Position numbers and translations under genes: made by a program. Below are positions 1 to 5,895 of a stretch of DNA of 7,643 nt, piece after piece. Positions within the stretch are counted from its first letter, which is position 1; each line of letters begins with the position of its first letter. The stretch covers positions 1-7,643 of the forward strand of contig JAIXTU010000070.1 of NCBI GenBank assembly GCA_027483785.1, read 5' to 3'. Under the pieces are notes generated by a model, which worked only from the letters and a program-made list of their open reading frames with translations, searched no databases and was not told where the DNA came from. Source of the DNA: Flavobacterium sp. (GTDB lineage: Bacteria; Bacteroidota; Bacteroidia; Flavobacteriales; Flavobacteriaceae).

Positions 1-325
1 CATAAATTTTCTCATTCTTAGGGATTTTTGTATCATAATATTGATTTATTCCTCCTGAACGCAATGCAATACTCGCAATAGTATCTTTATCTTGAATTAT
101 GAATTTAACTTCATATACATAAATTAGAGCGGATTCAATACTTTTAACTCTTGGACTAATTTCTTTATTTCTATTTTTTGGAATTTTTACTTTTGTCTGA
201 TACGCTAAAATCACATTGTATAATTCAGTATTCAACTGCTCGTATATATATTCGATTTCCTTTTTCTTTGATTCTTTGCAAGAAATACAAATTATAAATA
301 ATAGAAATATGGTCATTTTTTTCAT
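1..325 (-). CDS. Putative lipoprotein, candidate immunity protein of the broken JAB-like toxin (3' end beyond window)
   Basis: An open frame starts at ATG 325-323 and runs without a stop to base 1, giving 108 residues before the edge. The N terminus (MKKMTIFLLFIICISCKESKK) has a lysine-rich start, a hydrophobic core and Cys16 preceded by I-S, as in a signal peptidase II lipobox. The mature part is Lys/Ile/Tyr-rich and I recognise no family. The start codon overlaps the stop of the upstream toxin remnant in an ATGA arrangement, which suggests translational coupling. A small lipoprotein directly after a toxin tip fits an immunity protein, but that role is inferred from position only. It is easy to miss because no stop codon falls inside the window. 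ATG at 316-314 (residue 4) is an alternative start; the first is preferred because it supplies the basic N-region and the coupled overlap. Confidence 0.75.
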   Translation of the reverse strand, partial: MKKMTIFLLFIICISCKESKKKEIEYIYEQLNTELYNVILAYQTKVKIPKNRNKEISPRVKSIESALIYVYEVKFIIQDKDTIASIALRSGGINQYYDTKIPKNEKIY

Positions 326-633
326 TGTTTCAATTTTTTATAATCGTTATTGATTTTTTGGACAAATTCAATGGCGTTTTGCGTAACATTATAAAGATTT
401 GTTGACTTAGGATAAAAAACATAATTAGGAAATGTCGTCTTTCCTTTTACAGCCTAGTGAGCATCTGCACCCATGTGATATACTTCGCTACTAGAGACCT
501 GCCGTGGAGGATGATTATGATATCTTTTAATTATTTGTGAGTTATTTTTTATCCCATAGGTGTCAGAACCGGGAGAATATGTTTCAGTTTGATAAGTTCC
601 TAATACAATCATTTCTCTATTGCTTTCGTCTCT
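322..633 (-). pseudogene. Remnant of a JAB/JAMM-like RHS toxin tip with in-frame TAG
   Basis: The frame reads RDESNREMIVLG, then YHNHPPRQVSSSEVYHMGAD, then meets TAG at 456-454. It continues in the same frame for 43 more residues (AVKGKTTFPNYVFY... to ...NNDYKKLKQ) and ends at TGA 324-322. HNHP followed by SxxE, with an upstream E-x3-L-G, resembles the JAMM zinc metalloprotease signature (E, HxHP, SxxD), with Glu in place of the usual Asp. JAB domains are known toxin tips of RHS-type proteins. The piece has no RHS core and no signal peptide. The frame stays open upstream to 735 but runs through the structured element at 636-775, so a TTG start at 735 is probably not genuine. I read it as a 5'-truncated, nonsense-interrupted orphan cassette. 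The TAG could come from a one-base change of CAG, GAG or AAG. The JAB assignment rests on motifs alone. Confidence 0.62.
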
Positions 634-635
634 GT

Positions 636-775
636 AGCCAATCCCGCTTTCCGCTATAGTCCTCAAAAAACCAGCTGCCTTCAGTCGCACTGCGGTGGGC
701 TTCTTGGGTCGCCACCACAGCCTCGCTTCCGTCAAGCTGTTTTTTCTCCGGGCTGCCGCTGCAATCGGGGCTAGG
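636..775 (-). ncRNA. Structured RNA element, Flavo-1-like (candidate)
   Basis: On the minus strand the element begins CCTAGCCCCGATTGCAGCGG (775-756) and ends ACTATAGCGGAAAGCGGGAT (660-641) followed by TGGCT. From memory this frame matches a recurrent flavobacterial intergenic element, which I associate with the Flavo-1 RNA motif. The ends can pair (AGCC at 772-769 with GGCT at 639-636, then CCG with CGG across a bulge). The interior can fold into an A6-CAGC / GCTG-GTTTTTT stem and a CTGTGGTGG / CCACCGCAG stem. It is GC-rich compared with the flanking genes. It lies between two toxin cassettes, with its 3' end touching the truncated toxin remnant. The function of the class is unknown to me. 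The family name needs a covariance-model check; the foldable, non-coding character is more certain. Confidence 0.5.
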
Positions 776-789
776 CGTGAGTGCTAGTT

Positions 790-801
790 AAAACATGTTT
801 T
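790..801. repeat. 12-bp perfect palindrome AAAACATGTTTT
   Basis: Perfect inverted repeat without spacer, between the 810-861 hairpin and the structured element at 636-775. It could be a small hairpin or a protein-binding site. No gene overlaps it. Nothing in the sequence says which protein would bind. Confidence 0.45.
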
Positions 802-809
802 CGAGCTGT

Positions 810-861
810 CGCACGGATTGCACCCGAGGCTTTAGCCAAACAGACGGAGTAAATCCGCGCG
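810..861 (-). other. RNA-type hairpin with 10-bp arms, intergenic
   Basis: Arms at 852-861 and 810-819 read CGCGCGGATT and AATCCGTGCG on the minus strand. They pair over all ten positions if one G-U pair is allowed. On the plus strand the same position would be an A-C mismatch, which favours a minus-strand transcript. The 32-base loop contains a further small GGCT-AA-AGCC palindrome (828-837). Together with the palindrome at 790-801 and the element at 636-775 it fills the 279-base non-coding gap between the membrane protein gene and the JAB-like remnant. No T-run follows, so it is not a classical intrinsic terminator. Confidence 0.5.
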
Positions 862-912
862 ATCGGTTGTACTTATATTTGTTGTATAAATATTAAACTA
901 CATAATGATTTT

Positions 913-1107
913 TTATTTCTTATAACCCCAGATAAAGATACCATAAAGCATAATTGATATAAAAATACTTATAGTTATATTTGATAATGTAAACTCTTTA
1001 TCTTTTGTGTAAATAATTAGAAGACCTGCCAATATCCATATAATCAACAATCCATTTTTCTTTAGAAAAGATAATATTTTTTTTGGTTTAGATGTCTCCT
1101 TTTCCAT
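913..1107 (-). CDS. Small two-helix membrane protein, candidate immunity protein of the orphan RHS tip
   Basis: A 64-residue protein. After a Lys-rich N terminus (residues 1-17) it has two predicted membrane segments, about 18-34 (NGLLIIWILAGLLIIY) and 44-62 (ITISIFISIMLYGIFIWGY), joined by a short charged loop (TKDKEFT) and ending in KK. The basic N terminus suggests both ends in the cytoplasm with the loop outside. The ATG lies 3 bases after the stop of the orphan tip gene, with an A-rich leader and no Shine-Dalgarno sequence, as is usual in Bacteroidota. A tiny gene directly after a toxin tip is the usual place for its immunity gene. A membrane-embedded product would suit a toxin acting on or at the inner membrane. 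No family recognised; the role is inferred from position. Confidence 0.7.
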   Translation of the reverse strand: MEKETSKPKKILSFLKKNGLLIIWILAGLLIIYTKDKEFTLSNITISIFISIMLYGIFIWGYKK

Positions 1108-1110
1108 AAC

Positions 1111-2013
1111 TTATTTTTTATTTCTCTTTGCTTTTTCTAATTGATTATTATATTCCTCATACTGGTCATATCCATCATCCAAATATGGTTGTGCAAATGC
1201 CCCAAACCATCCCCAAGGACTTTTTTCTATCCAGTGCGTAGCACCGCCAATCATTAAAGCGCCAGGAGTTGTCATACCCTGAACTCCTTTTATTATCGCC
1301 CGACTAGTTGAAGTATGACTTGCACCATTACACCTTCTAGAACTACATAAAGGACAATTTGCTATTCTTGCATTTGGATTTTTACCTGCTTTTTTTGCTG
1401 CATTAATTCTACTAATATCTGTAATAAAACCATTAGTATAATTGAAGTCCTCAAGTAAATCTGCACGCGCTACGGTTAAACCAGGCGTATATTTAACTCC
1501 TTTTCTTTCTTTTCCAACTACTAATCCACCTCTTTCGTTTAGATAAATATTATTGTCACCATCATCTTTGTAATCGATAATTTTTCCCTTTTGATCTACA
1601 ACCGTCGATGTAAAATTTAATTCACTTTGTTTTACATATTCTCCACCGTTTTTCGATTCTCTACCAGAAGAGAACGTTAAGTATTCAATAGCAGATGTGG
1701 TGTACCTGCCATCCGGATCAATAAAAAATACAGGGTTATTATAACAATAGTTGTATGGATTCCATCTTCTGCTCACTTCCGCCAACGGATCCACATTCAT
1801 CCACCTACCAATTGCCGCATCGTAATTCCTTGCGCCGTAATCGTAAAAGTTAAGTCCCAACTCATCCTGCCACTCTTTTCCGTTGTACTTATACTGCCAT
1901 TCCCGTCTTTCCGTAGGTTGTATTACGTATAAATCGCCGTTGGGTTCTTTAACACGTTCAAAACGTTCACTGGCGTAGTTTTCGTGTTTGAGGCCAAAAA
2001 GTACATTAATCAA
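1111..2013 (-). CDS. Orphan RHS toxin-tip cassette (RHS core end plus unique C-terminal tip)
   Basis: A 300-residue frame. Residues 6-102 copy the end of the RHS-associated core: FGLKHENYASERFER, then GDLYVIQPTERREWQYKY, AIGRWMNVDPLAE, NPYNYCYNNP and FIDPDG. Residues 103-300 are a tip unlike that of the complete gene upstream. It holds a DYKDDGDNNIYLNE segment (147-160), a Cys/His cluster with C220, C223, C228 and H233 (CPLCSSRRCNGASH), a Gly-rich hydrophobic stretch (246-258) and an acidic/aromatic tail. I do not recognise its activity. There is no signal peptide and no repeat body, so on its own it cannot be a normal secreted RHS toxin; it resembles the orphan tips known behind enterobacterial rhs and cdiA genes. 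The first possible start is TTG 2013-2011, overlapping the preceding stop (TTGA). An in-frame stop lies nine codons upstream of the TTG codon's position region, so the frame cannot extend far. It may be silent until recombined. Confidence 0.8.
   Translation of the reverse strand: MINVLFGLKHENYASERFERVKEPNGDLYVIQPTERREWQYKYNGKEWQDELGLNFYDYGARNYDAAIGRWMNVDPLAEVSRRWNPYNYCYNNPVFFIDPDGRYTTSAIEYLTFSSGRESKNGGEYVKQSELNFTSTVVDQKGKIIDYKDDGDNNIYLNERGGLVVGKERKGVKYTPGLTVARADLLEDFNYTNGFITDISRINAAKKAGKNPNARIANCPLCSSRRCNGASHTSTSRAIIKGVQGMTTPGALMIGGATHWIEKSPWGWFGAFAQPYLDDGYDQYEEYNNQLEKAKRNKK
1955..1998. repeat. 44-bp perfect direct repeat, copy A (orphan cassette)
   Basis: Identical base for base to 3289-3332. 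It encodes FGLKHENYASERFER near the start of the orphan cassette, in the same reading frame as copy B. The similarity continues toward lower coordinates through the RHS core as a diverged block, and stops abruptly at base 1998 on the other side, next to the start of the orphan frame. It is probably the crossover point for tip exchange. Confidence 0.9.
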
Positions 2014-2348
2014 CCTCTTATCACATCAACACTTATAACAATATCATTTTTAAATTTGATTACCATTGTTCCTGTATCAATACCGCTTTCAACATTTCCT
2101 AATGAATAGTAATATACACTCCCCATTTCATTATTCGGCTTTCCAAGCAATTCAATAATTTTCTGCTTATTAAATCCCTTTAAATTATAGTCTTTTAATA
2201 AACTCTCACACATTTTCCATCTTAGGTTTGGACTACTTTCGGATTCTGTCCAGAGTTTCCATTTTTCAGAATCAAATTTTTTTTCCTCGACACAGCTAAA
2301 TACAATATATGTTAGTAATACTAACAATAATATTTTAAGTAATTTCAT
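2010..2348 (-). CDS. Small lipoprotein, candidate immunity protein of the DUF6973-like RHS tip
   Basis: A 112-residue protein. MKLLKILLLVLLTYIVFSC is a lipoprotein signal with lipobox VFSC and Cys19 as the predicted lipidated residue; CVEEKK follows. The mature domain (about 30-112) contains LKGFNKQKIIELLGKPNNE, YYYSLGN and an ending with MVIKFKNDIVISVDVIRG. This pattern of a helix, a LLGKP turn and strands recalls the small SmpA/BamE-like lipoprotein fold; that is my impression, not a verified match. The gene starts 9 bases after the stop of the toxin gene and its TGA overlaps the TTG of the orphan cassette by 4 bases, so it sits tightly inside the operon. Position directly behind the toxin tip makes immunity the best guess. 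The lipid anchor would place it in the periplasm or on an outer-membrane face. Confidence 0.8.
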   Translation of the reverse strand: MKLLKILLLVLLTYIVFSCVEEKKFDSEKWKLWTESESSPNLRWKMCESLLKDYNLKGFNKQKIIELLGKPNNEMGSVYYYSLGNVESGIDTGTMVIKFKNDIVISVDVIRG

Positions 2349-2357
2349 ATTCGTTTA

Positions 2358-5300
2358 TTATTGTCTATTTTCTAAATCTTCTCTGTCAGCATCGTTCATT
2401 CCATCCCTATCTAAAGTTTGTAGTATTCTCATAGCAGCATCATACTGTTTTTGGGAAATTTTAGTTCTTGCAATAATAATATTTCCATCTTTATCAGAGC
2501 TTACCGTCCATAATCCTTCATTTAATTGAATACCTAAAACTTGAACTGCCACATCCCATTCAGAAGCATCTTTTCCCATAGTTTTTCCGAGCTCCCTACC
2601 GATTGCGTTATTTAAGAAATCTACCACACTATCAGCAGCGCCCATATTTGTAGGGGCTGGTGCGCCAAAATCAACGTGTGCATTTTCTCTTGCTCCCATA
2701 GGTATTCCTTCGTGTGCATTTCCGATATCCAGTGCTGCACTTTCACCGTATTGACTTGTAATCGACCCTGACCATACCGCGTGCCTGAAAGCATTATTTT
2801 CAGAACCAATAACATTTGTCATATTTCCATTTTCTGCGACATGTCTTGCTAGCCTTCCGGAGATAGAAGAAATGTTAGTGCCGCCTCTTTCAACCCAGCC
2901 TACATTTAATGCAGCTATTGGATGTCTTAAAGATGCTCCAAACGTTGCACTCTTCATTTGAGCTTCTGTTGGATGTTCGTTTCGTAAAGTTGATTTTGAA
3001 CCATACGCCCATCCTGGTGTATGAACTGATAATCTTTCAAGACCTTCCAATTCAATTCCATCAATAACCCTGTTTTCTGAAAAGTTATATGGCGATTGAT
3101 GGGAATACTGTTCCGCAAGTGGGTCAATACACATAAATCTTCCAATGGCGTAGTCATAATTTCTAAATCTAAAGTTGTCCCAATTCAATTCCAACTCGTC
3201 TTGGCGTTCTTGTCCTTGGTATTTATACTGCCACTCCCTCCGCTCCGTGGGTTGTATCACGTATAAATCGCCGTTTTCTTGGCGGATGCGTTCAAAACGT
3301 TCACTGGCGTAGTTTTCGTGTTTGAGGCCAAACGGGTAGTAATGGTTGTCTTCCAAAGTTTTAACGGTGTTGCCGTTTTGTGTATAGCTTAAACGCACGT
3401 TTCCGAGGTGGTCGGTGTAGTTGTACACGTAGAAGAATTTGGTGGGCTCCACGAACTCCACGTAGCCTTCAGCGGTTGGAAAGAACTTTAGAACACCGCC
3501 CTTGTATTGAAAGCCGTCGATATATTCAGTAACTACTTCCGAAGAAGGATTGTTAGAGCGCACCGACTTCAACAACTTTTCGCCCAAGGCATTGTAATGG
3601 TATAAAATTCGATTCGAATTGTCGAATTCAACAGCAACCGGCAAATTCAAATGGTTGTACGAAATGCGTAACTGTTTGTTGTGGTCTCTGCTCATGTTTC
3701 CGTAGTTGTCGTAATCGAAATCGGTACCCGAATTGGTGCCGTCTCTAAAACCGTTTAACGAGTTGCTCGAATCGGTTACACGCAGCAATCGGTTACCGCT
3801 GTAGGTGTAAGCTAAGTTATCAATTTCTACAGACGTACCAAAATCGGCGTCGGCAAAACCGTTGCGTTGTAGGGTTTGTATGTTGCCGTGCTTGTCGTAG
3901 GTAAGACTTTCGTCGTAATTGCCGGTAACGCTGTAGCCTAATTTGCGGTAATTGCCTTTGAGGAGGCGGTTTAAATCGTCGTACTGGTAGCCGTACATGC
4001 GGGTAAAACCGTCGCTCTCGGTGCGCCAATACGTTTCCGAAATATTGCCGTTGTACAGGTTTTTTACTCCAGGAATCGATTGTTCTCGGGTGTTGTAATT
4101 AATTTTAAAGGCAAACAAATCGGTAACGACATCGGAAGTATTAGCAACATTATTAATTGCCGTTAGCCAACCGCGGATGTTGTAGGTGTAATCAACCTTT
4201 TGTAAGAAGTTAGCTCCTGTTGCATCGGTTTTGCCCACTTTTTTTGAGGTTAACTGTCCGAGTTCGTCATAAGAGTTATTAGCTAAGATTTCCCAGTTGG
4301 TGCCGTTTACTTGGTGCTCGTGGCGCAGCAGTCGGTCTTGGGCAGAATAAATGAAGCGTTCGCGTACAACCAATTCATTACTTGTTGTGTTGTATCGGTG
4401 TGCTGTTCGTTTTTGCAAGGTTTTACCCGAAAAATCGTATTCCGTTTCTGCTACCGTATAGCTTCCTGCTAAGTGGTTGCGCTTGTGTGTTTTTATTAAG
4501 CGCGCCTTGGCATCGTAAAAATGCGTTGACAATTGACTTGCCACAGTGGTATTTCCGTCAAACACACGAACCCAATTCCCGGTAGCCATACCTTTGGGCT
4601 TTTGTGTCGTATTGTTATAAAATACAGGAATTCCCAACACTGTACTGTAAACAGTATTAGCCGATGGAAAGTTGTAATCGTCGTAGTAATTTATAGTTAA
4701 AGGTCGATACGACACCGTTGGGTTAACCGTGTTGGTATATCGTGTAGCAACACCTCCCAAAGTTACAGTTGTAGCGCTTTTGGCTTCGTTAAGTGCAGTT
4801 GCAGTATCGTAGAAGTTTTGAATCGATAATCTGGTTTGCGTTGTTAGTGCTGCGTATGCTGTAAGAATAACGCGATTAAAAGCATCGTACTTCGTATAAA
4901 TAACAGCACTAGAATTGGAGTTCTCTGGATGAATAACTGGGCCAGCAGCTACCACACGGTCAAGCTTATCGTAACAAATGAATTCCCAAAGTTTGCCGGG
5001 TAATTTTTTCTCAACAAGGCGGTTGCGGTGATCGTAGCGGTATTGATAGCCCAAATCGTTTAGTTTGGATGGTAAATCGCATAAAGGCGGCAGTACAAAC
5101 GATAGCATCCCAAACTGGTCGTACACATAATAGGTGTCAAATGATTCCACTTGATTTGAAGCTACATTAAAATTGTACGTACGTTTTAAAATCACACGTC
5201 CTTCTTTGTCTTTAAATTCGGCAACGGTATTTAAATCGTGATCTTGAGCACCGTGGTTTTCGTCTTTGGTAACGGATTTGTACAGTGTTCCTGTCGGATA

Positions 5301-5891
5301 AAATTGGGTTTGGGTGAGTGCGCAATTGTAAAGTCTACTTGTAGGATTCCAAGTTGATTGTGCCACGTACATTTTAACCTCGTCTGCGGCATTAGTTTGG
5401 TAATCGAACCGAATGGTATGCTTGTCGGGGTTAGTAACCGACCAAGCCTCGCCGGGTGCACCTTGTTCTAAAACCCGATTTAGCGGAGAGGCTTCGAAAA
5501 TTTTCTCGCTGTACGGCACGGTAGTTCGCGCATGTGCAGACCCCGACTGCGGATCATAATAACCCAACTGAGTTGATGCCGCGTTGCTTGAATCGATAAA
5601 AGATAGGTCGCCGCTACTGGGAAACGGCAAAAACTCCTTGGTTTGCCGCCCAAAAGCATCGTATTCGATATGGGTAATGATGTTTTGGCCCGAGGTACCT
5701 GCTTGGTAAGCGTTTTGCTGGATTGGGCGGCCCAAACCGTCGTAATAGGTTACGGTAACCTGCTTTTGTTCATCGTTTACGACCCCAGTAGTTGTAGGCA
5801 CTTTATAGACCGTTGTTTTAACATAGTTTTGATCTTGCGCAAAACCAAACGCAACAGTCATCAGGATCAAAAATGAGATATACTTTTTCAT
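2358..5891 (-). CDS. Secreted RHS-repeat polymorphic toxin, DUF6443-type, with DUF6973-like tip
   Basis: A 1177-residue protein starting at ATG 5891, four bases after the previous stop. Residues 1-18 form a signal peptide (MKKYISFLILMTVAFGFA, cut before QDQ). Residues 20-160 carry a DUF6443-like region with YDGLGRPIQQ and YDAFGRQTKE. YD repeats follow, for example YDKHGN (665), YTYSGNRLLRV (695), YDNYGNM (727) and YHYNALGEKLL (764). The RHS-associated core occupies about 819-950: YTDHLGNVRLSY, YYPFGLKHENYA, IGRFMCIDPLAE and IDGIELEG. The tip (951-1177) has NNAFRHAVW (1032-1040), GNAHEG (1057-1062) and a D-x7-N-x3-GRELG run near 1090, which I associate with DUF6973. Its activity is unknown. 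RHS repeats form a cocoon-like shell around such tips. The protein probably works with the upstream RHS protein and the downstream lipoprotein. The export route after the Sec signal cannot be seen; no type IX C-terminal signal is evident. Confidence 0.9.
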   Translation of the reverse strand: MKKYISFLILMTVAFGFAQDQNYVKTTVYKVPTTTGVVNDEQKQVTVTYYDGLGRPIQQNAYQAGTSGQNIITHIEYDAFGRQTKEFLPFPSSGDLSFIDSSNAASTQLGYYDPQSGSAHARTTVPYSEKIFEASPLNRVLEQGAPGEAWSVTNPDKHTIRFDYQTNAADEVKMYVAQSTWNPTSRLYNCALTQTQFYPTGTLYKSVTKDENHGAQDHDLNTVAEFKDKEGRVILKRTYNFNVASNQVESFDTYYVYDQFGMLSFVLPPLCDLPSKLNDLGYQYRYDHRNRLVEKKLPGKLWEFICYDKLDRVVAAGPVIHPENSNSSAVIYTKYDAFNRVILTAYAALTTQTRLSIQNFYDTATALNEAKSATTVTLGGVATRYTNTVNPTVSYRPLTINYYDDYNFPSANTVYSTVLGIPVFYNNTTQKPKGMATGNWVRVFDGNTTVASQLSTHFYDAKARLIKTHKRNHLAGSYTVAETEYDFSGKTLQKRTAHRYNTTSNELVVRERFIYSAQDRLLRHEHQVNGTNWEILANNSYDELGQLTSKKVGKTDATGANFLQKVDYTYNIRGWLTAINNVANTSDVVTDLFAFKINYNTREQSIPGVKNLYNGNISETYWRTESDGFTRMYGYQYDDLNRLLKGNYRKLGYSVTGNYDESLTYDKHGNIQTLQRNGFADADFGTSVEIDNLAYTYSGNRLLRVTDSSNSLNGFRDGTNSGTDFDYDNYGNMSRDHNKQLRISYNHLNLPVAVEFDNSNRILYHYNALGEKLLKSVRSNNPSSEVVTEYIDGFQYKGGVLKFFPTAEGYVEFVEPTKFFYVYNYTDHLGNVRLSYTQNGNTVKTLEDNHYYPFGLKHENYASERFERIRQENGDLYVIQPTERREWQYKYQGQERQDELELNWDNFRFRNYDYAIGRFMCIDPLAEQYSHQSPYNFSENRVIDGIELEGLERLSVHTPGWAYGSKSTLRNEHPTEAQMKSATFGASLRHPIAALNVGWVERGGTNISSISGRLARHVAENGNMTNVIGSENNAFRHAVWSGSITSQYGESAALDIGNAHEGIPMGARENAHVDFGAPAPTNMGAADSVVDFLNNAIGRELGKTMGKDASEWDVAVQVLGIQLNEGLWTVSSDKDGNIIIARTKISQKQYDAAMRILQTLDRDGMNDADREDLENRQ
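2361..3041 (-). other. Variable C-terminal toxin tip of the complete RHS protein
   Basis: Residues 951-1177, directly after IDGIELEG. The DNA is visibly more AT-rich than the RHS body. The invariant-looking residues are in AFRHAVW and AHEG, then a conserved-looking DFLNNAIGRELG helix. His, Glu and Asp residues in these motifs are candidate active-site positions. The tip lacks the DPDG boundary seen in the orphan cassette. Assignment to DUF6973 is from remembered family patterns and carries no known enzymatic activity. Confidence 0.6.
3289..3332. repeat. 44-bp perfect direct repeat, copy B (complete RHS gene)
   Basis: Identical to 1955-1998, offset 1334 bp. It encodes residues 854-868 of the complete RHS protein (FGLKHENYASERFER), just after the DHLGNVRLSY and YYP part of the core. 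Both copies are in the same frame, so a crossover keeps the reading frame. Confidence 0.9.
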
Positions 5892-5895
5892 GCGC

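Noticed and set aside
454..735. A 93-codon frame starting at TTG 735 as an intact gene
   Set aside because: The first ~33 codons run through the structured element at 636-775 and look non-coding. The frame also ends at a TAG followed by coherent toxin-like coding. Treated as a remnant spanning 322-633.
874..881. TATATTTG on the plus strand, matching the Bacteroidota -7 promoter pattern TAnnTTTG
   Set aside because: No -33 box at proper spacing. It would drive transcription antisense to the membrane protein gene. Such an AT-rich match is expected by chance here.
634..912. Insertion-sequence remnant as explanation of the GC-rich gap
   Set aside because: No transposase fragment, no terminal inverted repeats with target duplication seen. 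The pairing pattern fits a structured RNA better.
2621..3157. Minus-strand frames of 64 and 67 codons inside the toxin tip
   Set aside because: They are out-of-frame overlaps of the tip coding region, which has coherent DUF6973-like motifs in its own frame.
4382..4585. Plus-strand frame of 67 codons
   Set aside because: It lies wholly inside the complete RHS gene on the opposite strand, shows no family features, and is a shadow of its codon usage.
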